From NCBI GenBank assembly GCA_003255065.1, contig QAOA01007908.1, positions 238,364-302,363 of the forward strand: DNA of 64,000 nt. Direction: 5' to 3'. Source of the DNA: Cercis canadensis. Taxonomy: Eukaryota > Streptophyta > Magnoliopsida > Fabales > Fabaceae. Of the stretch, positions 1 through 10,964 are shown piece after piece (the first letter of the stretch is position 1; the number at the start of each line of letters is the position of its first letter). Made by a program: the position numbers and the translations under genes. The notes under the pieces are model-generated. The model saw nothing but the letters and a program-made list of their open reading frames with translations, did no database searches and had not been told where the DNA came from.

Positions 1-122
1 TTGTGTTTGACAAAATGACTAAGTAAGACTGCTAAAGGGAGAAAAGAGGTGCTGACAGTGTAGCACCCATTGTGAAATTTCTAAGTAAACACTTGTTTAG
101 TGTTTTGGTTAATCGATAAGAC

Positions 123-1103
123 ATGAAGCATAGAAGCAGGGTCACATCCATTCCAATTCCAAGTTTACTAATATTATTAACGATCCTATTGCATTCAACA
201 TCAACAAGAGCTCAGGAAGTTGGTAATGCATAATCATGTCTCTTTCTTCCTATTTCTCATTTTGATTAACATACTTGATTTCCCATTTGCCGAACCCCTT
301 GTTGCTTGTGATTTGATGTATACATTACTGCTCTGCAACTGCAACAAATAATAATTCAAATGCTGCTATTTGTATTAAGCAGAGGATGAGAAAGAATTTG
401 ACTACGCACAAGGGAGCGAGAAGGGTCCCTTGCACTAGGGCGAGCTTAGGAAGGAATGGGCAACATGTAAAAATGGAGAAATGCAATCTCCCATTGATTT
501 GTCAAGTCACAGAGTCAAAGTGATCCCAAAGTTAGGGGAGCTAAAGAAGAGGTACAACTCTCATAATGCTACCATCATGAACAGAGGCCATGATATTGCG
601 GTAATAATAATCTTTATGCTTCATTACAAGCCCAACACCCTCACATTTCTGCATTGGGACACATGACTTGTAACAGTGAGAACAAGGGAAATCTCAAGAA
701 ATTTTGCCACAATAGCACAAAACCCATAGTTTCTATTATCTTATAATTTAAAACCTCCTAATTATCGGTTGGTTCCAGGAATATATGTATTCTATGTTTC
801 TGGGAAATGATGCTTCTTCATTACCAATAAAGTTGCACCTGCACATACATATTCATAATTTTATGTCTAGCTACCTGGCACTCTCTTTTGGCTTCTTCCA
901 AGATTTAGCATATCTATTTATTTATTTATTTAATTTCATTGTTGGATTAGATTAGATTATGCAACTTGTGTTGGTTAAGGTTTGAATACAATTGTGGTCT
1001 ATGCATCATGTGTGTAATGTAAATATAAAGATAAATATAACTATAATTGGTTGATGCAGTTGAAATGGGAGGGAGATGCAGGCTCAGTACACATAAATTG
1101 TTG
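123..1103 (+). pseudogene. Alpha-carbonic anhydrase pseudogene, 5' part only
   Basis: Three exon-like blocks match the start of plant alpha-type carbonic anhydrases, secreted zinc enzymes that interconvert CO2 and bicarbonate. Exon 1 (123-222) gives an ATG and a hydrophobic signal peptide ending in STRAQEV. Exon 2 (383-600) gives EDEKEFDYAQGSEKGP, then GELRKEWATCKNGEMQSPID, and ends in NRGHDIA at a GT donor. Exon 3 starts at 1060 after an AG and reads LKWEGDAGSVHIN before homology stops near 1103. The junctions keep frame, and KNGEMQSPIDL and NATIMNRGHDI are family hallmarks. A TAG at 436-438 stands where the family has the Trp of HWGEL. The zinc-binding histidines and the rest of the enzyme are absent. 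It is a dead gene copy cut off in exon 3, followed at once by unrelated repeat-like DNA. Confidence in the family is high because several separated motifs agree. Confidence 0.85.
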
Positions 1104-2022
1104 AGTTACCTTTGAAACTGACTAAACCGGACTGGTTCAGTTCGGTTTTATTCTCAAAATTTTGAAAAACCGAATTGAACCGAACTAAGATTTTTTGGCC
1201 GGTCCGGTCTCGATTTGGAGTGAAAACCAGACCGAATAGAAACGATTACACCCGTAGTGCTACCACCCCCCTTAGCGTTCACTTTTTTTATAAAACAGAC
1301 TAAGAAGTAAATGCAGTAATAGTAAATAGCCATTAATGTTATTTCTTGTCACTTTCAGAATCACAAGTCGGAGAAGAACGCTGGTGAGTCCAGCCCGCAC
1401 CCCAAGCCCAAAAACCATAATGGGCCTTGTTCGATATTAGGCCTACTTTTGCACAAAGAGGCTCTATATAGATTTGGTTGGTCGCAGCTGGCACGCACTC
1501 ATTTAATTCCCTAACCGAAAGGAAGCAAAGAAAGGACAAAGATGGCCCTCAATCTCAGAGAATCGGAGATACAAGTTTAGAAAGCTTTTGCTAATAGAAA
1601 ATCTTGAAACGGGTATCTGCATGAAATGATTAGTGCTCTTATTATTATTATTATCCATTAATAATTATTTGGGAATCATAGTCGCAGATTATATTTCAAG
1701 ACAATTACAAAATGAATTATAATGAAAATTTCTTAAAAAATATATATTTAATTACACAATAATGATTATAGTGTTTTTTTATTTTTAATAATTATATTCG
1801 TTTATTTATTCTGTAATAATTCTCCCTTACAGTTTGCCTTTATAATGGACCCATTCCACTTGTAACTTCATAAATACATTTGAATTTTATGACATCTTTT
1901 TATAGGTATTAGAGAGGAATATAAAAAATAAAGATTTCAACTTGAAATCTCGATTTCAACTTGAAATCTCAATTTCAATATGTGTGGAAGATCTTTTAAC
2001 ATTGAATAAATAAAATTGTATA
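1104..2022. other. Spacer with GGTTCAGTTCGG-type repeat and an orphan promoter-like block
   Basis: No gene is supported. At 1125-1245 there are short direct and inverted copies of a GGTTCAGTTCGGTTTT-like motif (AACCGAATTGAACCGAAC), as in decayed hAT-type MITEs. At 1420-1575 there are GGGCC/AGGCC elements, a TATA-like CTATATAG, and an ATG at 1542 opening only a 12-codon frame (MALNLRESEIQV). This looks like a promoter and 5' UTR detached from its gene, but that is an inference. The rest is AT-rich and featureless. Confidence 0.35.
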
Positions 2023-2260
2023 GGATAAGATTATGTTACACTACAAAGGACAAGACATGTGATTTTTTTTATATTATTTTAATTTTATATTGACATAATT
2101 AATATAATTTAATTTTTATTGAACTAATATTTGGGTTATACTAAAAAATTTAAATAAATTCAATAAAAATTAAATCATGCTACAACATAAAACTAAAACA
2201 ATATAAAAAAAAAAAAACAAGACATATGTTTTGTCCTATTGGTGTGGCATAGTCTTAACC
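2023..2260. mobile_element. AT-rich fold-back MITE
   Basis: The two halves are inverted copies. The left arm begins GGATAAGATTATGTTACAC; the right arm read on the minus strand begins GGTTAAGACTATGCCACAC. Similarity continues inward for about 100 bp on each side, including GGACAAGACATGTG versus GGACAAAACATATG. AATTGT occurs just outside both ends (2014-2019 and 2261-2266), a possible target duplication with a few bases of slack. It has no coding capacity. The superfamily is not certain. Confidence 0.6.
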
Positions 2261-2433
2261 AATTGTCATAAATTTAGTAGTATAATTATATATTTATTGG
2301 TTACAATAGGTTGAGAAAATGAGATGAAAATACACAACAAAAATAAAAATTCTTAATATCAATATTCTAATTCATGTGACTAAAAGGAATGTCATTAAAT
2401 TCATAAGTTATGATTTTTTTTTTGTTGGTAACT

Positions 2434-2434
2434 N
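2434..2434. other. Single N with duplicated flank (assembly join)
   Basis: One undetermined base sits between two copies of TTGGTAACT (2425-2433 and 2435-2443), next to a T-run. The pattern fits two contig ends abutted without merging their overlap. Confidence 0.7.
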
Positions 2435-2990
2435 TTGGTAACTAAGGAACCAAGACTTGACTTAAACTCTTAGATGAAATCAAATTTATTAAACTTGGGG
2501 TGAGTCATCCCTGTTTCAGGAGTTCTACTATCGAAATACTCATATTTGTAACTTTGTGCAAAATAGTGCTTTGAGACATTCATTTTATCAAGACCCTCTT
2601 ATTGACAAAATAAGAAGTCTCAAAACACAAAATCCTCCTTTTATAAAAAAAACTTTTGTGATTAACTAATTTATAGCTTAGTTGACATAAGTTATTGGTA
2701 TTTGGTAGCATAATTATCAATGATTCAAGAGGAATATAAAATTTAAGTAGTATAAAAAAAATTTAATTTCAAATTATGTAGCTTAAATTAATAATAATAA
2801 AAATATTAACATCTGTATGAGTGAGAATAATATTACTGTTTGGTGAATTACTATTTGAAAATAAAATGACAATGATATGATGCGGTAACGTGTTGCCATG
2901 TTGTCCATGTCAATATCGGACCATCACAATATTGGACGACGTGTCGAGTAAGAAATTTTTTGGGAGAAAGCTGGTAGACAGGGCGATATT

Positions 2991-3110
2991 TTTTTTTGGT
3001 TAAACAACGGGGCAGAGCCCAGCAAAGGAAGCAAACTACGAGGGGACTAAGACAGGAACTGATCTGGGCACAGCAACACCCAAACAGTCCTCTAACAAAA
3101 GCTCCCTAAT
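2991..3110 (-). mobile_element. Short retroposon stub (LINE 3' end or SINE), minus orientation
   Basis: A 120-bp insert begins on the plus strand with a T-run (poly-A on minus) followed by GGTTAAACAACGGGGCAGAGCC. It is flanked by a perfect 13-bp target duplication, ACAGGGCGATATT, at 2978-2990 and 3111-3123. A poly-A tail plus a long target duplication is diagnostic of LINE-type retroposition. The same TTTTTTTGGTTAAA terminus recurs at 42607-42620. No ORF is present. Confidence 0.75.
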
Positions 3111-3164
3111 ACAGGGCGATATTCATTGCACATAATATGAGTATGAGGATATGATATTTGGTGA

Positions 3165-3526
3165 GTACTATGTTATTATTTATTATGTTATTTTTTTATT
3201 TTATATTTTTTTTAAATATAAGATTCAATAAGTTATAGTATAATTTTAATATTATTACAAAAATTTTAAAAAATTAAATTACTTAGTATATATCAAGACA
3301 TATAATTTATTATAAAATATAAGAATAATACAATATAAAAAATATGATAAAAATAATTGTTTTAAGTTTATTTTTTGATAATTTTTTTATATTGTATCAT
3401 TTTTTTTATTTTTACACATATTAAATAACTCAATTTTTTAAAATTTTTATTATAACACTAATATTATATTATAAATTTCACTAAATTTTATCTAACTGAA
3501 AAAAAATAACATAGAAAAAAAAACAT
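3165..3526. mobile_element. AT-rich fold-back element
   Basis: An imperfect hairpin of about 360 bp. The left end reads ACTATGTTATT and the right end, reverse-complemented, ACTATGTTTTT. The inner arms share the motif CAAAAATTTTAAAAAATT on the left with its inverted partner on the right, and pair again around ACAATATAAAAAA near the centre. No clear target duplication was found, so the exact ends are approximate. Confidence 0.45.
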
Positions 3527-4229
3527 AGTAAGAAGGTAACCCTGAGTCTTTATATGCAAAATTTAGGTGAAGTGAAACTCACATATTTATGCACAGAAAT
3601 ATGAGTAGCCTAGTTTAACTCGCGCCAGTGTTCTGATCTGCTGCCCTGTTCCTGTTGTTGGATACGAATTAAATTGAATGGAATTATTTCGTACCCTTGA
3701 ACTTTCTATTTTTACATATACTTTATAAATTATATTTTTTCTCCCGGTCACCAATCACCATCTCAGTATAAGGACAAGCAAAGATCACAACTTTTCAGAC
3801 AGATTAGATAGTAGTGCGAGAGAGAGAACGCATGGCTACGATTCCTTTCACTTTCACCTCCACAGGCTCAGGTTAGGCACAGTGTTAACACACAAACAGC
3901 TCAGCTCCTTCTTCACCATCACTGTCACTCTGTCAGACTTTAACCTCTTGTGTACAGAGTACAGACTACACTTGAAAGTCTCAATCTTTTGCTTTTAAAC
4001 CAAACCAAATTATCACCATGCTAAAATTTCGCACGCAGATTTCCCATGGCAGAGTTATCTTCCGGGTTTCACTTTACAGTTACAGTCAGTTCTTTCGGAT
4101 GTGTAAAAGGGCAGGGAGCTAGGGTCGTCCATGTACTAGTACTATTACAGTATTACTACTGTCTTGGTGTTATGAGCGGCGTTAAGTCTCAAGTCTGTCT
4201 GAACTAGGACCATATTCATATATTGATAT

Positions 4230-4636
4230 TGATATTACCAACCCTCAAAACACCACTCAAAAAATTAAAAAAAGAAAAAGAGTAAGTGTGAAGAACTACC
4301 ATTCTCTTCTCTTTGGTTCCTACTTGCTACTGTTTGTTGTTCTCCTCTTCTCTGGCCAGTCCCCACCCCTACCACAATCATCAAAATCCCTTCTCCCTTT
4401 CCTTGTGGGCAAGTACAAAATTCTCTGTGACGNTGATATTACCAACCCTCAAAACACCACTCAAAAAATTAAAAAAAGAAAAAGAGTAAGTGTGAAGAAC
4501 TACCATTCTCTTCTCTTTGGTTCCTCCTTGCTACTGTTTGTTGTTCCCCTCTTCTCTGGCCAGTCCCCACCCCTACCACAATCATCAAAATCCCTTCTCC
4601 CTTTCCTTGTGGGCAAGTACAAAATTCTCTGTGACG
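4230..4636 (+). repeat. 203-bp direct duplication joined by an N, upstream of the formin gene
   Basis: Positions 4230-4432 and 4434-4636 are equal in length (203 bp) and differ at only about two bases by eye. The single N at 4433 is exactly the junction. Both copies are pyrimidine-rich and lie in the formin promoter/5' UTR. The N at the boundary favours an unmerged contig overlap, perhaps two haplotypes, over a real tandem repeat. Frames reading through it are artefacts. Confidence 0.85.
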
Positions 4637-4768
4637 TGGCTGAGTGGAGGCAGAAGCAGAGGCAGTGGTGAAGCTCAAGTTTTTTTACGCAGTAACTAAG
4701 TGAGTGATCCTCAGTTGAGCTAGAGCTAGAGCCTGAGCTTGAGCTCGCTCAGCAAAGCATTCAGCAGC

Positions 4769-7700
4769 ATGCGGCAGCTCACTAGCTACAAGCAGTACAA
4801 CATTCTTTTCATTATCTTGTCCCTCATCCTCTGTTTCTCCGCCTCCGCCACTAGGACTTTAAACCACCACCGCCGTATCCTCCACCAACCTTTCTTTCCT
4901 AGAGAATCCATTCCTCCGATCCTACCCCCACGCTCCTCTAGTCCTCAGCCTCAACCCATACAACAACAGCAACCCAAGCTTCCTTTCTCTTCCTCATCCT
5001 CTCCCCCACCAAAGCCTTTTTTCCCTTCCTACCATTCCCCACCACAGCCTCCTTCCCCAACTGCTCTCGCCACATTCCCAGCCAATATCTCGTCCCTTAT
5101 CTTCCCCCAACCCTCTTCCCCTAACCACCACCCCATCATCGCCATCGCTGTCTCTGTCTCTCTATTCTCTGCAGCTCTCTTGGCCGCTCTCTTCGCCTTT
5201 ATTTACTATCGTCGACACCGTAAATACACCACTGCCGACAAGGCTCCAAGGTCGGACAGTCTCCGATTATACCCAGCAAACACCGCCACCTCGGACGGCA
5301 GTCATAAGCCTCATGGAACGTCGAGCACGAGCTCAGAGTTTCTCTATCTCGGTACTGTGGTAAATTCGCGGGAAGCGGATGATAAGACGGCCTCAAATTC
5401 AAGCAATGTCTCTACCACTCTACCATATCGGAAACTGGGATCGCCCGAACTGAAACCGCTTCCGCCGTTGCCGCGGCACAATTTCAGGCGAAATAGCAAT
5501 GAGGAAGATGACGAAGATGAGGAGTTCTTCTCGCCAAGAGGCTCTTCCGGCCGCTCCCGCAGAGCGTTTGAGTTGGAAGGGGACAAATTGGCAAGTAGAA
5601 GCTTCAACTCAAGATCAAGAGTTCCGTCATACCCTTGTTCGAATTCAAACTCTGCTTCACCCTCAGATTCTGTATCTATCAATTCTTCCCCTACTTTGAA
5701 TTTAAGTCCCAGACACTCACCGGATTCCATAATCGATCTCCCATTGCCTCAGCAGCCGTTCTCAATGTCATTCTCTTCACTGTCCTCACCTCAGCATCCA
5801 CCGGAGACGAATGTTCAGGTCAAACTTCCCCCTCCACCGCCTCCGCCTCCGCCTCCACGGTTTTGGGAGATTCCTTCAGCTGAACGATTGCAAATGAGTG
5901 ACCACACCCCTAAACCAAAATTGAAACCTTTACATTGGGACAAGGTTAGGGCCAGCTCGGATCGGGCCATGGTCTGGGATCAGTTAAAACCAAGTTCTTT
6001 CCAGTAAGACTTCGACGTAACACCATCCCCCCCCCCCCCCGGCGCCTCCCCTTCTCTTTTTTTTTCTCCCCTTTTTCAAAGGCTTTAGCTTCTTTTTATC
6101 AGATCCAGAGTTAAATTATCTGCCTCTTTTTCAGTTTTTTTTTTTTATTAAAAGTTTGGTTAATCATTCGTTGCAATGCAGATTGAATGAGGAAATGATT
6201 GAGAGCCTATTCGTGGTGAATAACTCAAATTTCAGTGTTAAAGATAATTATGGTCGCCGTCAAATGGTTTATCCTTCCCCAACGGAAAATAGGGTGCTTG
6301 ACCCAAAGAAGTCTCAGAATATCGCCATTTTGCTTAGGGCACTAAATGTAACTATTGACGAAGTTTGCGAAGCCCTCAGGGAAGGTAAAGACACCATCAT
6401 TTTCTATCTTAATCTAATGGCTTGCGTTGCCGAAGATAATGAGCACTCGCACCCACATTAGTGCCATTAGTTTTTTTTGTGATTTCAATTACGCTGTTTG
6501 GTCATTTTTGTATGTTTAATTTTTTTCAGTTTCACTTTATGCCATGCAGCACTTTAGTTTTTCCAAGTCTTCTCCTATGTTCTTCAATCTTCATCTCTAC
6601 TTGTTTTGAAAGTTTCATCTTCATAAACAGATTTTAGTCATGGCCCAATATCCAAACTCTTCTTTTACTCTATGAATTGTTCATAGCATCCTATGCTTGC
6701 CACAGAAGGCATAATACTGGTTATCTGCTTCATTCTCTCCCTATCAGATGAACTTACTATTGTAATACGCCAGGCTTATTTGTCTGTGAAATATTAAAAC
6801 TTCCCTTTTTCCTGCTAATAGGAAATTGTGATACGTTGGGAACAGAACTTCTAGAAAGTTTGTTGAAGATGGCTCCAACCAAAGAAGAAGAATGTAAGCT
6901 GAAGGAGTTCAAAGATGAATCGCCTTTTAAGCTTGGCCCTGCTGAGAAATTTCTTAAAGTCATGCTTGATATACCTTTTGCATTTAAGAGGGTTAATGCG
7001 ATGCTTTACATTGCCAATTTCGATTCAGAATTAGAGTACCTTAAGAAGTCTTTTGAAACACTGGAGGTATATTCTCTTTCCCCTTCCCTCTTTATTGAAT
7101 TAGTCATATTATTGGCTCACTGTTTTATTGGGATATCAGGAAATAGGGATCTTTCAGTATCAATTAGGCTAGCTGAATATTAGCTAATATATTGGACTTG
7201 CTATTCTTCTTCATGCCAGCTTTCCACGAGCCTAATTAACATCTGCGTGTTTACTTTTTATGTGATGTGTTCTCAAAAGGGCCTAAGCTGACATTCACCT
7301 CACATGACAATCCAAGTCGATATATCTCTTTGGTTTTCTTCATTTTTAAAGCCCGTCCATTTATAGACACCTAGATCTTATGATGATAATATATTTTTGC
7401 CAGATCACTTTTCCAATAATTTTGGGTCTGTTCCTTGCATTTTTCCCTACTCATGGATAGTGTTTTGACCTTCAATATGGTGAAGGCATTACAATAGTTA
7501 GCAATGAGTAGCATGCCTCTCCTATACTGGTAAATTATCTTGTCATATAATGCTGCAAAGCCTTCCCGTTTGTTCTACTCCCATTTCAAGTATATATATC
7601 TAGGTTGTAAAGAGAAAACCTTGAATTTGCACGCTTGCAATGCAGAAGTTAATGTTCTCAGACAATTCAGCATCAGCTTGGTTTTCAGCATGTGTAACAT

Positions 7701-9176
7701 GGATTGACATGGGATATAGCGAGTAGACTAACTTGATGCAAAAATTAAATACAGGTATAAATTCCAAATGTGCTGGATAAGGCACACATTCGTAAGAGAA
7801 GGAGCAAAGGTTTCTCCAAGTTATTAGATTGGCTTTATGTTTAGAATAGCAAGTTGTGCCTTTTTTGGTCCAGGAAAAGGGAATTGCATGTCTCTTTTCA
7901 TAAAATATAAAAATCTTACAACAAAAAAAAAATGGTAATGTTCCATTACCTGCTCAATCATTTTGGAATGGAGGGCATAAACTATACCTTCAGATCAATA
8001 CGGAAAGTGATATTCCTGTCCAGCACGCTGAGCGGTTTTCCCAGTAGAAGCTTCAGTTATCAAAGAAAAGCTAGAATCCCTGTAATGAAGTATAGCAAGC
8101 AGTTAAAACATCTTACGTCATCCAAATGTGGCTTTTCTTCCAATATTTGAGAATCGACAATGTTAATTACAGCCATAGCTGTATCTGCATTATCTACATC
8201 AGATTTATGCATGTTGGTTTTTCTTATTTGTTGCCAAAGTTGAAGATAACTTTCTTCTCAAGTTTAGTCCTCAACACAAGTGTTGCAGGTTGCATTTTGT
8301 AGTAGTGCACCGAAAATTCTCATATTTCATGCTTTTCCACAGGCAGCTTGTGAGGAATTAAGGAATAGCAGAATGTTCTTGAAGCTGCTTGAAGCAGTGC
8401 TCAGAACGGGCAACCGTATGAATGTTGGCACCAATCGTGGTGATGCACAAGCATTCAAGCTGGACACACTTGTCAAGTTAGTTGATATTAAAGGAACTGA
8501 TGGAAAGACTAGTCTTTTGCACTTCGTTGTACAGGAAATTGTGAGAACCGAAGGTTCTCGTGTATCTGGTGCTCATCATCACCAAAATGCAGAGAAAATC
8601 CAGCAATCCACGCTGCATGATGAAGTTGAATTTATGAAGCTCGGCCTCCAAGTTGTTTCAGGTTTGAGTGGGGAGCTCACCAATGTAAAAAAAGCTGCTG
8701 CTATGGATTCGGATATACTTAGTAGTGAAGTTGCAAAACTTGCCAGAGAGATTGCAAAAGTTGTGGAGGTTGTAAAATTGAATGAGGAGACTCCTTTGAA
8801 AGAAACTAGCCGAAAACTTTCGGAGGCAATGAAAGGTTTCTTGAAGAAGGGAGAGGAAGAGATTTTTAGGATCCAGGCCCAAGAGAAGAGTGCTTTCTCT
8901 TTAGTAAAGGATATAACCGAGTATTTCCATGGAAATTCAGCCAAGGAAGAAGCGCATCCGTTCAGGATTTTTATGGTTGTGAGGGATTTTCTTTCAATAC
9001 TTGATAGGGTATGCAAGGAAGTGGGGAAAGTAAACGAGAGAACTTTAGTTGGTTCCCGTCAATATCCAACGCCTGCTAATCCAATCCTACCAGCAATTTT
9101 CCCGGACATTGTTGGCAGGCAGCAGTTTGGTTCCTCAGGCTCAGATGATGAAATTGAAAGCTTACGCACATTCTAG
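4769..9176 (+). CDS. Group I formin-like protein (FH1/FH2 actin nucleator)
   Basis: Coding exons are 4769-6003, 6182-6384, 6822-7066 and 8343-9176; they keep frame and give 838 aa. Formins nucleate and elongate actin filaments, and group I members sit in the plasma membrane. Seen in the protein: a hydrophobic N-terminal signal peptide (about 1-25), an extracellular Pro/Ser-rich stretch typical of the class, one membrane segment (about 122-147) followed by YYRRHRK, an acidic/Ser-rich linker, a ten-proline FH1 run (about 354-363), and a complete FH2 domain from about 380. The FH2 starts with KPLHWDKV and contains [25 protein letters not shown] and [20 protein letters not shown]. The C-terminus is [12 protein letters not shown] chose the ATG at 4769 because it directly precedes the signal peptide. 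Intron 1 holds a long C-run near 6030. The gene looks intact. Paralogue number cannot be assigned. Confidence 0.95.
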
Positions 9177-10038
9177 CACTTGGTTTTATGTGGTGTTTTC
9201 TATAATAAGTTGATTGTACGTTTTCCCTTTTCTGTGCCTGGTTGGTTACTTCTCTTTTTTGTAGTTGTGAATGATCACCTACATAAATTCTAGGTTTGTC
9301 TATAATGTAAATAGGGAGTTGTCAGGCAAGAGGTTTGAGCATCAAACAACAGAGCATCTTCCTAAGAGGAACATATAGGGAGAATCCTGTCCCACCCATA
9401 TAGATATTAGCTGCCCATGATGCACTATTGTGAGCTAACGTATTGCATTCCCCGGGAATCCAATATAAGGAAGTAGTAACGAATCTTGAAAAACAGTGAT
9501 TGCTATCTTAGTGTCATGTCAATGTGATAGGAGTGAGTTATCATCCATATTTTCTGTCCTAACCCTGTGAATTATGATAAGTGCACAATTCATCAAGTAA
9601 ATAGTTGGCTCAAGTTTAATTAAATATATACAACTTTACCTGTAAATTATATACTTTAATACGGTAAAACGTGCAAGTTTTTCATAAAAATAAGCAATTT
9701 GCATGGATGGGAGAAGGAAACAATTGTGCAGGGTAGCGTTCTCCCTAAATGGAGTAATAAAACTCATGATGACATTGTTTAGCGGGTCAAAGATCTCGGA
9801 TGCTTCTTATAAAAAACTTGCAGAATTTCAGAGAAAAGAGATTAGTGGATCGTCGCAAATTGATTTCACAGGTTTGATGCCTGCATCCTGAACTGAATTT
9901 GATCACAAGATCACTTTCAGGTGGGATCGGTCACGATCCAACTTCAGCGGCGAAAGAGAAGAAAGGTTTCTTCAGCAGCAATGTACCTACTTTCCTCGCT
10001 GAACCAATAGGAGCTATACGGATCAAGTACCTTCTTAC
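9177..10038. other. Formin 3' flank with an unrecognised ORF piece
   Basis: Positions 9177-9700 hold the 3' UTR/flank of the formin gene. At 9703-9889 a plus-strand frame reads through KISDASYKKLAEFQRKEI and SGSSQIDF. A possible GT donor follows at about 9871 (ACAG|GTTTGA) and an AG acceptor at about 9919 opens GGIGHDPTSAAKEKKGFFSS and NVPTFLAEPIGAIRI. The two pieces would join in frame. I do not recognise the family. It ends at the hAT-type insertion beginning at 10039, so it may be a gene remnant cut by that element. Confidence 0.3.
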
Positions 10039-10817
10039 TAGGGATGGCAATGGGGGGGACTTCCCATTCCCATCTCCGAAAGACATCTCCATGCCCCATC
10101 CTCGGTAGGGATTTTTTAACGTCCCCATTCCCGCTCTATTGAATGCCCATTTGTCTTATGCTCCACCCCATTTACCTATACAGTCATATTTTTCTAAATA
10201 TACACAATTTATAAATTTAATTCATCAATTACGATTTCTAATTGAAATTCAAGTTTAATCGAATAATATAATATAAATAATTCTCCCAACCACCCCCCTC
10301 CGGCCGGCGCCGCAGTGGTGGGGGCAAGAAGGTCTTCATAAATTTCAGCATGAAAGATTTGCTAACATGACAAACATCGCACAGACATACAATTTCACTC
10401 CATAGCAGATTAGAGAGCCTCAGTTTAACAAAAGTCAATAAAAAGCCAAAAGACAAACTGAGAATAAAGGGGCCGCCAATAAGAGGTCAACTTTATCAAA
10501 TTTCAAATATATTGCCACATTTAACAAAGCTAGACTACTCCAAATTTTGTAGAATGCTTAGGAAAAAAGGGTAATTTGAACTTGAAAAGTGAAATGAACC
10601 CTTGATAAATAGACTAGAATTTGAAAAATTATAAAAGGTATTATATATATATTTATGTACAGTGCAAGATTGGACGGGGTGGGACAAGGCTTACCTATTC
10701 CCGGACCCGTCCCTATAAAATTACTCATCTCCATCCCTATTTTTTTGCCCCATACTTGTACCCAAACAGGTAAAAATACCGGGGCCCTATTGGGTCTGGG
10801 GCAAATTGTCATCCCTA
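10039..10817. mobile_element. Non-autonomous hAT-type DNA transposon
   Basis: The element begins TAGGGATGGCAATGGGG and ends ATTGTCATCCCTA, so its termini are inverted (TAGGGATGRCAA). It is flanked by 8-bp target duplications, CTTCTTAC at 10031-10038 and CTTCCTAC at 10818-10825, with one mismatch. Eight-bp duplications and TAGGGATG termini are characteristic of plant hAT elements. The 779-bp interior is GC-rich near the ends and AT-rich in the middle, with no transposase. The few ORFs inside are meaningless. Confidence 0.8.
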
Positions 10818-10964
10818 CTTCCTACTCCAAACAGACTATAGGGCGTGATTGATAATTGGTTCCCAAGGCCAAGTCCACAAATTAAGACGTTTCGGAGATG
10901 TTCTAGAAGATGCTCGGTCAGAGCTTTGTTTTCTCAATAAAACTTGTTTGCTTCGCTATCCTGA

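Noticed and set aside
5199-5730. Minus-strand frames opposite formin exon 1
   Set aside because: They mirror the Pro/Ser-rich coding strand; composition of the real gene explains them.
8579-9016. 145-codon minus frame opposite formin exon 4
   Set aside because: Antisense shadow of the conserved FH2 coding exon; no recognisable motif.
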